A stretch of DNA of 64,000 nt, taken from an uncultured Oscillospiraceae bacterium (GTDB lineage Bacteria; Bacillota; Clostridia; Oscillospirales; Oscillospiraceae). Below are positions 1-8,823 of the stretch, one piece after another; the stretch's first letter is position 1; the number at the start of each line of letters is the position of its first letter. The position numbers were made by a program, and so were the translations under genes. The stretch spans positions 118,489-182,488 of the forward strand of contig CANQYW010000001.1 in NCBI GenBank assembly GCA_947628185.1, in the 5' to 3' direction. Under the pieces are notes generated by a model. It saw only the letters and a list, made by a program, of their open reading frames with translations, had not been told where the DNA came from and ran no database searches.

Positions 1-2481
1 AAGGTCGTCGTCCACCACCAGGGCCCTGGAGCTCTCCAGCTCCAATATAGCGCCCAGGTTCGTCTCGCCGGAGGAGAAAGCGAGCTCCAGGACAACTGTG
101 AACTCGGTGCCCTTGCCCTGCTCGCTCTTTACGCTTATCTCCCCGCCCATCATGTCCACGATGTTCTTCGTTATGGCCATACCGAGGCCTGTGCCCTGTA
201 TGCCGCTGACGGTGGAGCTCTGCTCCCTGGTGAAGGGCTCGAACACCGACTTCGTGAACTCCTGGCTCATGCCGATGCCGTTGTCCCGGACCTTGAACTC
301 GTAGCGGCCAAAACCTGGTTTGGAGCCGGGCTGCTGGGTGACCTCTATGTGTACCGCGCCGCCGGAGGGGGTGAACTTTATGGCGTTGGAGGTGAGGTTC
401 AGGAGTATCTGGTTGAGCCTCAGCTTGTCGCAATAGACCTCCTCGTTCGTCACGTCCACGGTGTCGATAAAGAGCTCCAGGTGCTTTGCGTGGACATCGG
501 ACTGGATGATGTTCCGGAGGCTCCGGAGTATATCCGCTAAGTTCTCAGGCCGCTCCTCGATAGTCACCTTGCCGGACTCTATGCGGCTCATGTCAAGCAC
601 ATCGTTGATGAGCGAGAGGAGATGGTCAGATGCCTGGGATATCTTGCCCAAATAGTCAAGAGTCCTCTCCCGGTTGTCGATGTGGGTGGTGGCGAGGGCC
701 GTAAACCCGATTATGGCGTTCATGGGCGTGCGGATATCGTGGGACATGTTATTTAAAAACGCCGTCTTTGAGCGGCTGGCCGCGTCCGCCGCCACCAGCG
801 CCGCCGAGAGCTCCTTCGTCTGGGCCTCAAGTTTCTCCGTGGCGGAGGCGACCTTCTCCTCAAGCCGGTGCTGGTTCTTTATCCTGACGGCAAGCATCGC
901 GAGGGCGAAGACCATTAAGAGCAGTACGGCTATAGCGATTATGCCGTAGACGGGGTTACTATAGATGAAAGCCACGAGGCCGAAGTTCATGTTCATCTCC
1001 CGGACTTTATCCGTCTCCCCGGTGGATATGACGGATATCTGCCCGTCGCTCAGCCCAGCTATGCCCTTATTTAGGAGCGAGAGGAGCAGGTGCCCATTTT
1101 TGACCCCGGAGCTCACGGCAAACGATATAGAGGCGCTGCCGACCCTCGTGGAGTTGAGCTCATTTTTGACGTCCTCCCACGCCATGAGCTCCGCCACCTC
1201 GGAGTAGAGTATGGTGAAATCGGCCTTGCCGCTCTTCACGGCATCGACGCACTCCTTGACCGTGTCATAGAGCGTCACGCCGCCCTCGGGGTAGTTCTCC
1301 AGGGCGTAATTATTCTGTACGTCCGACTGGCGTATGACCGCCACCATGCGGGCCTCGCCCGTGAAGTCGTCCCGGGAGAGACGGGATAGTCCCGTCTCTA
1401 AACAGGGCCCCGTTATCTTGTAACCCTCCTCCTCGGCCAGGGAGTAGTCGCTGTCAAAGTCAAGCACAATATCCGCCCCGCCTGTGGCCCGGAGCTCGTA
1501 GTACTCCGCCCGGTCCTCTACCGGTATGTACTCATAGGGCAGCTGCATACGCTCCGCCACGGCCTCAAATATTGCGGGGAGTATCCCGCTGGCCTCGCCG
1601 TCAACAAAATAGGAATAGGGTGGTCTATCGGGTATCATCAGGACCTGCAGTTTGCGGCCGGAGTCCGTGAGCTCACGAAGGAAGTCCCTCTCCGTGGCGT
1701 TGGCCACTATCTCACCCACGCTGTCGGAGGCGTAATAGGTCTTGTGAAGCTCGTTGCGCCAATCGGGCTCCTGGAGATCCATCTCGTTTATCGCCTTGTT
1801 TATCTCCGCCATGAGCTCGGGAGCGTCCTTCCGCACACAGACGTAGAAGGGGCTCGAGTCGAAGGACTCGATGAGCCACTCGTTCTCCGTCGCCCTGAGA
1901 CTCCCGGTGACAAGGGCGTCCACCTCCCCGTTCTGCAGGGCCTCGGTGAGCTGGTCCTGGGTGTTGAAATAGACGGGGTGGTACGTAAACCCGTGCTCCC
2001 TGGCGAAGGACACGAAGTTCTCATTTTTCGAGTTGTCCCTGAGCATGCCCACTCTCAAACCGTCGTAGGTGCTGTAGTCCCCCAGCTCCACGTCCGTGTT
2101 GCCGGCCTTCACGGTGAGGATGGTGGAGTTCGAGCCGATGTCCCTGTCGGAGAACAAAAACTCCTCCTCCCGCTCCGGCGTCTTGGAGACGGAGGTGACG
2201 ATGTCCACCTCGCCCCGGCGGAGCATCTCAAGGGAGTCGGCGTAGGAGCCCTCGTAGCCCACATATTCGTAGACCCAGTCGGTGTGCATGGCGAGTTTCT
2301 GGAGGAAGTCGTAGCCGTATCCGCTGCGCTTGCCGTTATCGAGCAGGATGTGGTAACCCGTAAATTCAAAGAACCCGACCTTCAGCGTGACGGGCCCGTC
2401 CTCCGCCGCCTGGACAGTGGGACAGACGGAGAGTAAAATGAGGCACGCCGTCACGCCGCACAAAAACCTCTTAATTTTCAT
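1..2481 (-). CDS. Hybrid sensor histidine kinase with tandem solute-binding sensor domains (partial, 3' end outside window)
   Basis: Membrane-bound hybrid kinase that probably senses a small extracellular ligand and passes phosphate along a phosphorelay. The ATG at 2481 opens a signal peptide (about residues 1-26), followed by two bacterial extracellular solute-binding family 3-like domains (about 34-260 and 275-490), a membrane segment near 507-530, a HisKA domain with the phospho-acceptor in NMSHDIRTP (His about 581), and a HATPase domain (NAIKFTP, then GTGLGMAI). A receiver domain begins at the window edge (ALVVDDDL), so the gene runs on beyond base 1. The arrangement resembles BvgS-type kinases. 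Its kinase core closely resembles that of the hybrid kinase at 51783-54389, which carries a different sensor. Seen: motifs and order. Inferred: ligand sensing; the ligand itself is unknown. Confidence 0.93.
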   Translation of the reverse strand, partial: MKIKRFLCGVTACLILLSVCPTVQAAEDGPVTLKVGFFEFTGYHILLDNGKRSGYGYDFLQKLAMHTDWVYEYVGYEGSYADSLEMLRRGEVDIVTSVSKTPEREEEFLFSDRDIGSNSTILTVKAGNTDVELGDYSTYDGLRVGMLRDNSKNENFVSFAREHGFTYHPVYFNTQDQLTEALQNGEVDALVTGSLRATENEWLIESFDSSPFYVCVRKDAPELMAEINKAINEMDLQEPDWRNELHKTYYASDSVGEIVANATERDFLRELTDSGRKLQVLMIPDRPPYSYFVDGEASGILPAIFEAVAERMQLPYEYIPVEDRAEYYELRATGGADIVLDFDSDYSLAEEEGYKITGPCLETGLSRLSRDDFTGEARMVAVIRQSDVQNNYALENYPEGGVTLYDTVKECVDAVKSGKADFTILYSEVAELMAWEDVKNELNSTRVGSASISFAVSSGVKNGHLLLSLLNKGIAGLSDGQISVISTGETDKVREMNMNFGLVAFIYSNPVYGIIAIAVLLLMVFALAMLAVRIKNQHRLEEKVASATEKLEAQTKELSAALVAADAASRSKTAFLNNMSHDIRTPMNAIIGFTALATTHIDNRERTLDYLGKISQASDHLLSLINDVLDMSRIESGKVTIEERPENLADILRSLRNIIQSDVHAKHLELFIDTVDVTNEEVYCDKLRLNQILLNLTSNAIKFTPSGGAVHIEVTQQPGSKPGFGRYEFKVRDNGIGMSQEFTKSVFEPFTREQSSTVSGIQGTGLGMAITKNIVDMMGGEISVKSEQGKGTEFTVVLELAFSSGETNLGAILELESSRALVVDDDL

Positions 2482-2493
2482 AGCGTACCTCCA

Positions 2494-2988
2494 CTATCTC
2501 CCTATGTAGAACCTCTCGAGGGTCCTCACGCACCCCTCCAGGCCGGCGCGGTCCTCCTCGGTGAAGTATCCGGGGACCGTGCTGTCCATATCGAGGACGC
2601 CCCATATCTCCCCGCCGGGGCCCCGGAGTGGGACGACTATCTCCGCGTGGGTGCCGCAGTCGCAGGCGATATGCCCCACAAAACAGGAGACCTCCTCCAC
2701 AACGATGGAGCGGCCCTCCCGCCAGGCGGTTCCGCACACGCCATTACCATAGCCTATCCGCGTCACCGCCGGGCGCCCCTGGAAGGGCCCGAGGACAAGC
2801 TCGCCGCCGTTCACGAGGTAGAACCCGGCCCAGTTCGCCTCGCTGTAGGCTATTCGCAAAACTGAGGAGAAGTTTGCGAGGGCGGCTGTCATGTCCGCCT
2901 CGCCGCCGGAGTAGAGCTCCAGCTGACCCTCTAAAAACTTGAAAAATTCGTCCTTGCTCTCGGGGTATGTGACTTCGATGTAGCTCAT
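2494..2988 (-). CDS. msrC: GAF-domain free methionine-(R)-sulfoxide reductase
   Basis: Small cytosolic GAF protein of 164 residues, the usual length of free methionine-(R)-sulfoxide reductases (fRMsr, E. coli YebR/MsrC type), which reduce free oxidised methionine. The family's cysteine positions are visible: a Cys in GVCGTAW and two more in HIACDCGTH, followed by the conserved EIVVPL strand and VLDMDS. The ribosome site GGGGAGGAT lies just before the ATG at 2988. It is followed after a short gap by the kinase at 2481 on the same strand, so both may share the promoter at 3033-3061. fRMsr is the best fit; a generic GAF sensor is the alternative. Confidence 0.85.
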   Translation of the reverse strand: MSYIEVTYPESKDEFFKFLEGQLELYSGGEADMTAALANFSSVLRIAYSEANWAGFYLVNGGELVLGPFQGRPAVTRIGYGNGVCGTAWREGRSIVVEEVSCFVGHIACDCGTHAEIVVPLRGPGGEIWGVLDMDSTVPGYFTEEDRAGLEGCVRTLERFYIGR

Positions 2989-3032
2989 AAGTTATCCTCC
3001 CCATCCAGATCCGAACACGAATCGGCCCTCTA

Positions 3033-3061
3033 ATAATACCAATTAACTCTCCCCGTGTCAA
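3033..3061 (-). promoter_or_regulatory. Promoter for the msrC-like gene
   Basis: On the minus strand TTGACA (3056-3061) and TATTAT (3033-3038) are separated by 17 bases, a consensus-like sigma-A promoter pointing at the GAF protein that starts at 2988. Confidence 0.65.
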
Positions 3062-3067
3062 TGAGAC

Positions 3068-3096
3068 TTGTATTTTTTTGATGTTTCTGTTAATAT
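3068..3096 (+). promoter_or_regulatory. Candidate promoter for the ATP-grasp operon
   Basis: TTGTAT (3068-3073) and TAATAT (3091-3096) with a 17-base spacer precede the AGGAGGTG ribosome site and ATG at 3128. The -35 is weak. It is divergent from, and nearly abuts, the minus-strand promoter at 3033-3061. Confidence 0.45.
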
Positions 3097-3127
3097 TGGT
3101 CCAGAGTTAAGTAGGAGGTGTTCACGG

Positions 3128-4234
3128 ATGGCGCTGGTCCTTATTACCGACGGAAAGTACCGCTCCACCATCGCCGCCGCCAGGGCCCTGGGGAGGGCCG
3201 GGTACGAGGTGGTAGTGACCCAGACGAGGGCCGAGTCCCCCCTCACCCCGCCGGTCTTCGAGTCACGTTTCGTGAGCCGGGGGATATACATCGAGGGCTC
3301 ATTCCGGGATCTCGAGTACCCGGAGAGGCTAATGTCCCTCATTAAAAGTCTCCCCTCGCCGGTACTTCTCTGCGGCGGGGCGGTGACGCAAAATGCCGTG
3401 GCGGAGCGGCGGGACGCCTTCTCCCCCCTCGCCCCGAACCTCCTGCCCAGGAGAGAAGTGCTGGACTCCCTAAACGATAAAGAGGAGGTCCACGAGCGCT
3501 GCGTTAGCCTCGGTATACCGGCGCCTCGGGAGTTTACCGGGGAGCCGGATTCCTACCCCGTCATCATAAAGCCCCACTGCGGGGAGAAGTTCGGCCTCAA
3601 AGCGGCCCAGAGGTACGTGAGGGCGAAAAACCGGGAGGAGTATTTGCGGGGTCTCGACGCCATGGGGAAATACGACGCCGCGCCTCTCGTGCAGGAGGCT
3701 GTGGAGGGCGAGGCCAGGGGCGCGAGTCTCCTCCTCGACCGGGAGAGCCGGCTCATCGGGGCCATATGCCACCGGCGGATCCGGGAGTACCCCGCTCTCG
3801 GCGGCCCCTCCGCCTGCTGTGAGAGCGTATATGACGACGAGCTCGTGGAGACGGCGTACACGCTGCTGCGATCCTTTGGCTTCTCGGGCCTCGCCATGGT
3901 GGAATTTAAGGGCCGGAAAGTCCTGGAGGTGAACCCCAGGCTCTGGGGGAGTTTCCCCCTGACGGAGCAGTCCGGCAGTCCCATAGCGGTGAAATACGCG
4001 AGGGCCGCCGCCGGGGAGAGGTTAGAATATGACCCCCGGGACTACAGGGCGGGCGTGCGTATGCGCTTTACGCTAAATAACGCCGCGGCGGCGGTAGACT
4101 ACCTCCGGCACGGCAGGGCCGGGATGGCCCTCGGGTGCCTGGGGGATATGTTCTCCGCCCGGGAGGCGCTGTCTGCCCGGGACGACCCCGCCCCCCTCAG
4201 GCGCTACATGAGAAATAACCTTTTGAGGCGATAA
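3128..4234 (+). CDS. ATP-grasp domain ligase of unknown substrate
   Basis: 368-residue ATP-grasp protein (carbamoyl-phosphate-synthase-like / D-Ala-D-Ala-ligase-like fold) that probably couples ATP hydrolysis to a carboxylate-amine or related ligation. The N-terminal Rossmann-like segment (ALVLITDGKYRS) leads into a central ATP-grasp region (PVIIKPHCGEKFG, then PLVQEAVEGEA) and the metal-binding strand AMVEFKGRKVLEVNPRLWGS (about 270-290). The start at 3128 is preferred over an upstream in-frame ATG because AGTAGGAGGTG lies seven bases before it. It is the first gene of a tight operon with a PHP protein (one base gap) and a NodB-like protein. Related ATP-grasp proteins occur beside polysaccharide-deacetylase genes in Firmicutes, suggesting a cell-surface or conjugate-modifying pathway; the substrate cannot be read from sequence. 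Confidence 0.85.
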   Translation: MALVLITDGKYRSTIAAARALGRAGYEVVVTQTRAESPLTPPVFESRFVSRGIYIEGSFRDLEYPERLMSLIKSLPSPVLLCGGAVTQNAVAERRDAFSPLAPNLLPRREVLDSLNDKEEVHERCVSLGIPAPREFTGEPDSYPVIIKPHCGEKFGLKAAQRYVRAKNREEYLRGLDAMGKYDAAPLVQEAVEGEARGASLLLDRESRLIGAICHRRIREYPALGGPSACCESVYDDELVETAYTLLRSFGFSGLAMVEFKGRKVLEVNPRLWGSFPLTEQSGSPIAVKYARAAAGERLEYDPRDYRAGVRMRFTLNNAAAAVDYLRHGRAGMALGCLGDMFSAREALSARDDPAPLRRYMRNNLLRR

Positions 4235-4235
4235 G

Positions 4236-4964
4236 ATGTCCAAAGTCATAAAAGCCGACCTCCACATACACTCAAAATACTCCATTGACGGTAGGATGGA
4301 GCTCGAGGAGATAGCGACCCTTGCCAAAGCCCGTGGCCTTGATGGTATCGCCGTCTGCGACCATGGGGATGTACTTAAAGAGGTCCCACAATTTGACGGG
4401 CTCCTCCTCATACCCGGCACCGAGGTCTCCACGGACCTCGGGCACATGCTGGGGCTCTTCGTTCGGGAGCGGGTGGAGACCCGGGATCCATTTCGGGCGG
4501 CGGAACTCATTCACGCCCAGGGGGGCCTCGCTATCTTGGCGCACCCCTTTGAGCACAGCCGGGACGCGGAGCGACTTCTGGCACTTCTGCCCCATCTTGA
4601 CGGCATTGAGACCTACAATAGCCGCGCTGAGCGGAAGATTTTTGACGCCAATGCCCTGGCCGCGAACCTCGCCGCCGGGAGCGGACTTGCCTCCACCGCC
4701 GGCAGCGACGCCCACGTCCCCCGGGAGGTGGGGAACGCGGTGACGGAGATAGAGGCGGAGGAGCCGACGCTGGAGGGCGTCAGGGCGGCAATATTGGCGG
4801 GGCGCACCAGGGTCTCCGGGAGGCGCGGCCCCTCCATATACGCGGCCTCAAGCCAGCTGACAAAGCTCAAAAAGTCGGGCGCTGGACTCAAGGAGTACAT
4901 AATGTGGCCGCTCTTTGCCGCGAAGTGCTGCGCGCTGGACGCCCTCTGGGCCCTCCGGCGGTGA
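4236..4964 (+). CDS. PHP-domain metal-dependent phosphoesterase
   Basis: 242-residue PHP protein, probably a metal-dependent phosphoesterase or phosphatase. The metal-site motifs run in order: DLHIHSKYS near the N-terminus, VCDHGD, PGTEVS, AHPFEH and GSDAH. It starts one base after the stop of the ATP-grasp gene, so the two are likely translationally coupled. The last 40 residues lack metal motifs and look like a family-specific tail. Related PHP proteins include histidinol-phosphatase-like and 3',5'-nucleotide phosphatases, and nothing here fixes the substrate. Confidence 0.87.
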   Translation: MSKVIKADLHIHSKYSIDGRMELEEIATLAKARGLDGIAVCDHGDVLKEVPQFDGLLLIPGTEVSTDLGHMLGLFVRERVETRDPFRAAELIHAQGGLAILAHPFEHSRDAERLLALLPHLDGIETYNSRAERKIFDANALAANLAAGSGLASTAGSDAHVPREVGNAVTEIEAEEPTLEGVRAAILAGRTRVSGRRGPSIYAASSQLTKLKKSGAGLKEYIMWPLFAAKCCALDALWALRR

Positions 4965-4999
4965 ATATATAAGCATATAAGCTTTATAAGGAGGTAAAT

Positions 5000-6286
5000 A
5001 TGTCCCTTATAGTCAAGATAGGCAAGACGGGCAAACGGATACTCAAAAAATACATACTCCCCCCGCCGCAGGTGAATCTCAGTTTCACCCGGCGCATCGA
5101 GCGGGTGAAGACCGGGAGGAGGATATGCGCCATGACCTTTGACGACGGCCCCATGGACATGCCCGCCTCCCCAGATAATTTTGGGGGCCGCTCCCTCACG
5201 GATGTACTTCTCGACACATTGGAGGAGTTCGGGGCCCATGGGACCTTTGACGTGGTGGGCGACACCAGCGAGAACTACCCCGACAAGGCCGGAAAACCCG
5301 GTAGCGCCGCCTGGGGCGGCGTCCGCTACGACCACTACCCGGACTTTAAACATGACGACAGGGGCGGCGCCCTCCACAACGATGTGCTCATCCGCCGCAT
5401 AATTGACGGCGGCCACCAGTTGACGAGCCACGGCTACCGCCACATCATCTTCGGGCGGAAATCCGTCGTCTACGGGGACCGTGAATTCCTGGGCTCCGTG
5501 GACGCAGCACTCTATGACCTTGAGCGGCTCCACGCCCTTATGGAGGAGAAATACGGCTACACATTGAAGTTCCACCGTCCCCCGCACTACGTTGATATCA
5601 TCGGCGACGGTTTCACAAGCTATGACGTCCTTGATAGGTTGGGCTATCAGTACCTGGCTGCCTCATTTGACGGCGCCGGGTGGCTGCCCTCCACCCTCAA
5701 GGACCCAGGTGAGGCACTGGAGGCCGAGGTCCGGGCCATGGTGGAGCCCATGGAGCGGGCACTGGAGCGGGACCCGAACTTCTTCTGCGGGCAGATAATA
5801 TTCCAGAAGGACGGCTACAACATGGCCCGCCGGACGCCCGTGGCCTTCGCCCTCAGGCGGCAGTTGGAACTCCTCAAAAAGTACGGCTACACCGTGGTGA
5901 CGGTGGACGAACTCATAGAGGAGTCGCCCTTCGCGGACATGGGCTCTGACGACCCACTCTGCGCTAAAATGTGCGGGCTCGCAAGGACCGCCCCCGTGGC
6001 GTACTCCGACAACACCTTGAGGCTCAGCGCGCCCATGAAGACCGGCGAACTTGCGATGCTCCTGGCGCCGATGTCAGAGGCCATGGACCTTCGGTGGGCG
6101 GCCATCCGCTCGGCCCACAAGCGCCTGCACCCCTACTGCGGCGCGATGGAGTGGTGCAAAAAGGCGGGTCTCATACCGCCTGACGCCGACCCCGCCTCCC
6201 CCGTCGCCTCCCTCCCCGCCGGGTTCTTTGAGCCCGTCCGCGCCTACACCCGCCGGGAGGTCTACGGGGCGTATAAGCAAGAATAA
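5000..6286 (+). CDS. NodB-like polysaccharide deacetylase family protein with SLH-like tail
   Basis: 428-residue protein starting at 5000 behind AAGGAGG. The catalytic domain shows the NodB motifs: MTFDDGPMD (about residue 48), TSHGYRH (metal His) and FHRPPHY. This family removes N-acetyl or similar groups from surface polysaccharides. No clear signal peptide is visible; the N-terminus is short and basic, which is unusual if the enzyme acts outside the cell. The last 110 residues (from FADMGSDDPLCAKM through YSDNTLRLSAPMKTGELAML) resemble degenerate S-layer-homology units. It is the last gene of the operon with the ATP-grasp and PHP genes and is followed by a terminator at 6305. Deacetylase fold is confident; substrate and location are not. 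Confidence 0.82.
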   Translation: MSLIVKIGKTGKRILKKYILPPPQVNLSFTRRIERVKTGRRICAMTFDDGPMDMPASPDNFGGRSLTDVLLDTLEEFGAHGTFDVVGDTSENYPDKAGKPGSAAWGGVRYDHYPDFKHDDRGGALHNDVLIRRIIDGGHQLTSHGYRHIIFGRKSVVYGDREFLGSVDAALYDLERLHALMEEKYGYTLKFHRPPHYVDIIGDGFTSYDVLDRLGYQYLAASFDGAGWLPSTLKDPGEALEAEVRAMVEPMERALERDPNFFCGQIIFQKDGYNMARRTPVAFALRRQLELLKKYGYTVVTVDELIEESPFADMGSDDPLCAKMCGLARTAPVAYSDNTLRLSAPMKTGELAMLLAPMSEAMDLRWAAIRSAHKRLHPYCGAMEWCKKAGLIPPDADPASPVASLPAGFFEPVRAYTRREVYGAYKQE

Positions 6287-6304
6287 TACCGGAGTTCAAC
6301 GGCA

Positions 6305-6350
6305 CAAAAAAGATGGACACGGAGCGATCTTGCCCCATGTCCGTCTTTTT
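6305..6350. terminator. Bidirectional rho-independent terminator
   Basis: AAAAAGATGGACACGG and CCATGTCCGTCTTTTT form a stem with two G-U wobbles around a short loop, flanked by A and T runs. It lies between two convergent genes (deacetylase ending at 6286, beta subunit ending at 6357) and can serve both. Confidence 0.8.
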
Positions 6351-6356
6351 GCTGTT

Positions 6357-6920
6357 TTATCGCTGTTTTACCGCGTAGCGCTCTATGCCCTCTTTAAATA
6401 TGTCGCCGCCCTTGGAGTCTATTCCCACCGTGAGGGGCAATCTCTCCACACTGAGGCGCTTTATGGACTCACATCCCAGCTCCGGGAAGGCTATCTCCTC
6501 CATCTTCGTTATGTGCTTTGCGATGAGGGCCCCGGCGCCGCCCACGGCGCAGAGGTAGACGGCCCCGTTCTTCACTATCGACTGCCGGACCGCCTCGCTG
6601 CGCAGTCCCTTGCCGATCATCGCGGCGAGGCCCAGGTCTAAGAGCCTCGGGGTGAAACCGTCCATACGGCTGGAGGTGGTGGGCCCGCAGGCCCCGGCGG
6701 CCAAACCGTCGTGGCCGGGGGTGGGGCCGGCGTAGTAGATTATGGCGTCCCGCAGCTCAAAGGGCAGCGGGGCCCCCTCGTCAAGGAGCCGGAAAAGCGC
6801 CATGTGGGCCTGATCCCGGGATGTGTAGATGGTGCCGGAGAGTATGACCCTGTCCCCGGCCCGCAGGACCTTCGCAAACTCCCTTATCTCCCCCGTTGAG
6901 AACTCATATACGCTCTGCAT
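6357..6920 (-). CDS. Fumarate hydratase / tartrate dehydratase class I beta subunit
   Basis: 187-residue protein of the FumB/TtdB beta (C-terminal) family of class I Fe-S hydro-lyases, which with an alpha subunit interconverts fumarate and malate or dehydrates tartrate. Characteristic stretches are GDRVILSGTIYTSRDQAH, YYAGPTPGHDG, GACGPTTSSRMD and AVGGAGALIAKHI. The length matches a stand-alone beta subunit. The alpha subunit, normally directly upstream, is absent here; the upstream neighbour, whose stop is four bases before this ATG, is a Pro-Glu repeat protein. The alpha subunit must lie elsewhere or be missing. Substrate (fumarate or tartrate) cannot be decided. Confidence 0.9.
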   Translation of the reverse strand: MQSVYEFSTGEIREFAKVLRAGDRVILSGTIYTSRDQAHMALFRLLDEGAPLPFELRDAIIYYAGPTPGHDGLAAGACGPTTSSRMDGFTPRLLDLGLAAMIGKGLRSEAVRQSIVKNGAVYLCAVGGAGALIAKHITKMEEIAFPELGCESIKRLSVERLPLTVGIDSKGGDIFKEGIERYAVKQR

Positions 6921-6923
6921 CGC

Positions 6924-7553
6924 TCAATCCTGCCCCCCTGCTCCCTCGATCTCCTCACGCATCGTCTCAAGCCGCTCTCCCGTCTCCCGGAACGCCCCGC
7001 GCAGTACGGAGAGTTTCCCGGAGACCCGGGCGAGCTCCAGCTCCGCCCTGCCGCCCCGGACTTTCACCCCGTCGCAGATGCCCTCATACCTGCCGCGAAG
7101 TTCCGCTATCATGCCCTGGGCCTCAAGAAACGCCTCCCGGTATGTGAGTCCCGGCGCCGGTCCTGGTTCAGGTACAGACTCGGGTTCTGGTTCCGGCTCC
7201 GGGTAGGGTTCAGGTACCGGCTCCGGGTAGGGTTCTGGCTCGGGCTCGGGCTCCGGTTCCGGCTCTGGCTCGGGCCCCGGTTCCGGCTCCGGGTCGGGCT
7301 CTGGTTCTGGCTCCGGTTCCGGCTCTGGCTCGGGCTCTGGCTCGGGTTCCGACTCCGGCTCTGGTTCCGGCTCCGGGTCAGGCTCGTCCATCGGGGCTGC
7401 GGCCCTCAGTTCCTCTATCTCACCTTGGAGCCTCTCTACCTCCTCCCGGAGTTCGTTCCGCTCCCGGGCAAGCTGCTCAATATAGGCTATCACGTCCCTG
7501 CGGTTGAAACCGCCAAAAAAGCTCCTTCGGAACTCACCGACTTCACGGCTCAC
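6924..7553 (-). CDS. DivIVA-like N-terminus with long Pro-Glu repeat linker
   Basis: 209-residue protein in three parts. Residues 1-50 ([17 protein letters not shown], then a Glu/Arg-rich coiled coil) look like the membrane-targeting start of DivIVA/GpsB-type division proteins. Residues about 57-135 are an almost uninterrupted Glu-Pro repeat with occasional Asp, Ser, Tyr and Val. Residues 140-209 are helical and probably coiled coil. The repeat should form an extended, negatively charged polyproline-type rod. It sits immediately upstream of the fumarase beta gene. A septal or polar scaffold role is an inference from the first 40 residues only. Confidence 0.7.
   Translation of the reverse strand: MSREVGEFRRSFFGGFNRRDVIAYIEQLARERNELREEVERLQGEIEELRAAAPMDEPDPEPEPEPESEPEPEPEPEPEPEPEPEPDPEPEPGPEPEPEPEPEPEPEPYPEPVPEPYPEPEPEPESVPEPGPAPGLTYREAFLEAQGMIAELRGRYEGICDGVKVRGGRAELELARVSGKLSVLRGAFRETGERLETMREEIEGAGGQD
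7150..7390. repeat. Six-base-unit repeat tract encoding (Glu-Pro)n
   Basis: About 240 bases built of GGTTCC, GGCTCT, GGCTCG and GGCTCC hexamer variants inside the DivIVA-like gene. Synonymous variation among the hexamers shows selection on protein sequence, but the tract remains prone to slippage and length change between strains. Confidence 0.85.
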
Positions 7554-7643
7554 TATATCCCACCACGCTTTAGTTTTTTATACATATTAATACTACCACA
7601 TTCGCCGGGATAAAACAACATGGTTTTCCGGGGCCCGCTGATC

Positions 7644-8810
7644 TCAACAGTTTCTATACGAGTCAATGCCCTCCCGCAGCCGGTCAAGACCGTCAGAGAG
7701 TACTGCGCGGGGGCAGGCGATATTGACCCTCAGGAAACTCTCCCCGCCGGAGCCGTACTGTCCGCCCTCAGAGAGGTAGAGACCCGTCTGCCGGCGGATG
7801 TGACGCGCCAGGTCCCCGGCGTCAGATGTGAGCTTTGAGCAGTCGAGCCACAGGAGGTATGTGGCGTCGGAGGGCACGAGATATACCCCCGGGATGTGCT
7901 TCTCAATATACCCGGCGGCGAACTCCTTATTTTCAAAGATGTACGCCCTCAGCTCGTCGAGCCACTCGCCGCCGCATGTGAAGGCGGCCACCGCCGCCGT
8001 GACGGCAAAGACGTTGGGCTCCGCCACCTCATCGGTGTTGAGGGCGCGCCACATCTTGTGGCGCAGGAACTCATTGGGGACCACCACCGCCGCCGTCTGG
8101 AGCCCCGCGAGGTTGAAGGTCTTGGTGGGGGCTATGCAGGTGACGCTGTTCTCCCGGCACTTCTCCGAGACAGACGCGAAGGGGACGTAGTCCCGCCCAG
8201 GGGCCGTGAGGTCACAGTGTATCTCGTCCGAGAGCACCACCACGTTATACTTCCAGCAGAGTTCCCCCACGCGCTGGAGCGTCTGGCGGTCCCATATCTT
8301 CCCCACCGGGTTGTGGGGGTTACAGAGTATCATGAGGGAGGTCTGGGGGTCGGAGAGCTTGCGCTCCAGGTCCTCAAAGTCCATCTCATACCGGCCATCG
8401 GAGTATTTGAGCCGGCTCTCTATGACCTCCCGCCCGTTGTTCAATATTGAGTTAAAGAAGATGTTGTAGACGGGCGTCTCCACCAGCACCTTCTCCGCCG
8501 GGGTGGTGAGCTTGCGGACGGCGCTTGATATCGCTGGGACTACGCCGGTGCAGAAGATGAGCCAATCGCTCTTAATGGCAAAGCCGTGCCGGCTCTCCCA
8601 CCAGCCACCATAGGCGCTGTACCACTCCTCCGGCACGACGGAGTAGCCGTATGCCCCATGGGCGGCCCGGCGGAGTATGGCCTTTTGTATCTCCGGCGCC
8701 GTGGGGAAGTCCATATCGGCCACCCACATTGGGAGCTCGCCCTCCGCCACGTCCCATTTTAGTGAATCCGTGCCCCGCCGGTCAAGGGGGGCGTCAAAAT
8801 CGTATCTCAT
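7644..8810 (-). CDS. MalY/PatB-type PLP-dependent cystathionine beta-lyase / aminotransferase
   Basis: 388-residue fold-type I PLP enzyme of the MalY/PatB family, which cleaves C-S bonds of cystathionine or related S-conjugates and may act as an aminotransferase. Hallmarks are the start YDFDAPLDRRGTDSLKWD, LPMWVADMDF, YNIFFNSI, CNPHNPVGKIW, the cofactor Asp in LSDEIHCDL, the Schiff-base Lys in IAPTKTFNLAGLQ and the carboxylate-binding Arg in FLRVNIACP. Full length for the family. The DUF3737 gene lies 13 bases upstream on the same strand, suggesting cotranscription. Confidence 0.92.
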   Translation of the reverse strand: MRYDFDAPLDRRGTDSLKWDVAEGELPMWVADMDFPTAPEIQKAILRRAAHGAYGYSVVPEEWYSAYGGWWESRHGFAIKSDWLIFCTGVVPAISSAVRKLTTPAEKVLVETPVYNIFFNSILNNGREVIESRLKYSDGRYEMDFEDLERKLSDPQTSLMILCNPHNPVGKIWDRQTLQRVGELCWKYNVVVLSDEIHCDLTAPGRDYVPFASVSEKCRENSVTCIAPTKTFNLAGLQTAAVVVPNEFLRHKMWRALNTDEVAEPNVFAVTAAVAAFTCGGEWLDELRAYIFENKEFAAGYIEKHIPGVYLVPSDATYLLWLDCSKLTSDAGDLARHIRRQTGLYLSEGGQYGSGGESFLRVNIACPRAVLSDGLDRLREGIDSYRNC

Positions 8811-8823
8811 GGCGCACCCGCTC

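Noticed and set aside
7150..7390. Short repeated units that might suggest a CRISPR array or a minisatellite
   Set aside because: The units are six bases, have no spacers and encode Glu-Pro in frame within a gene.
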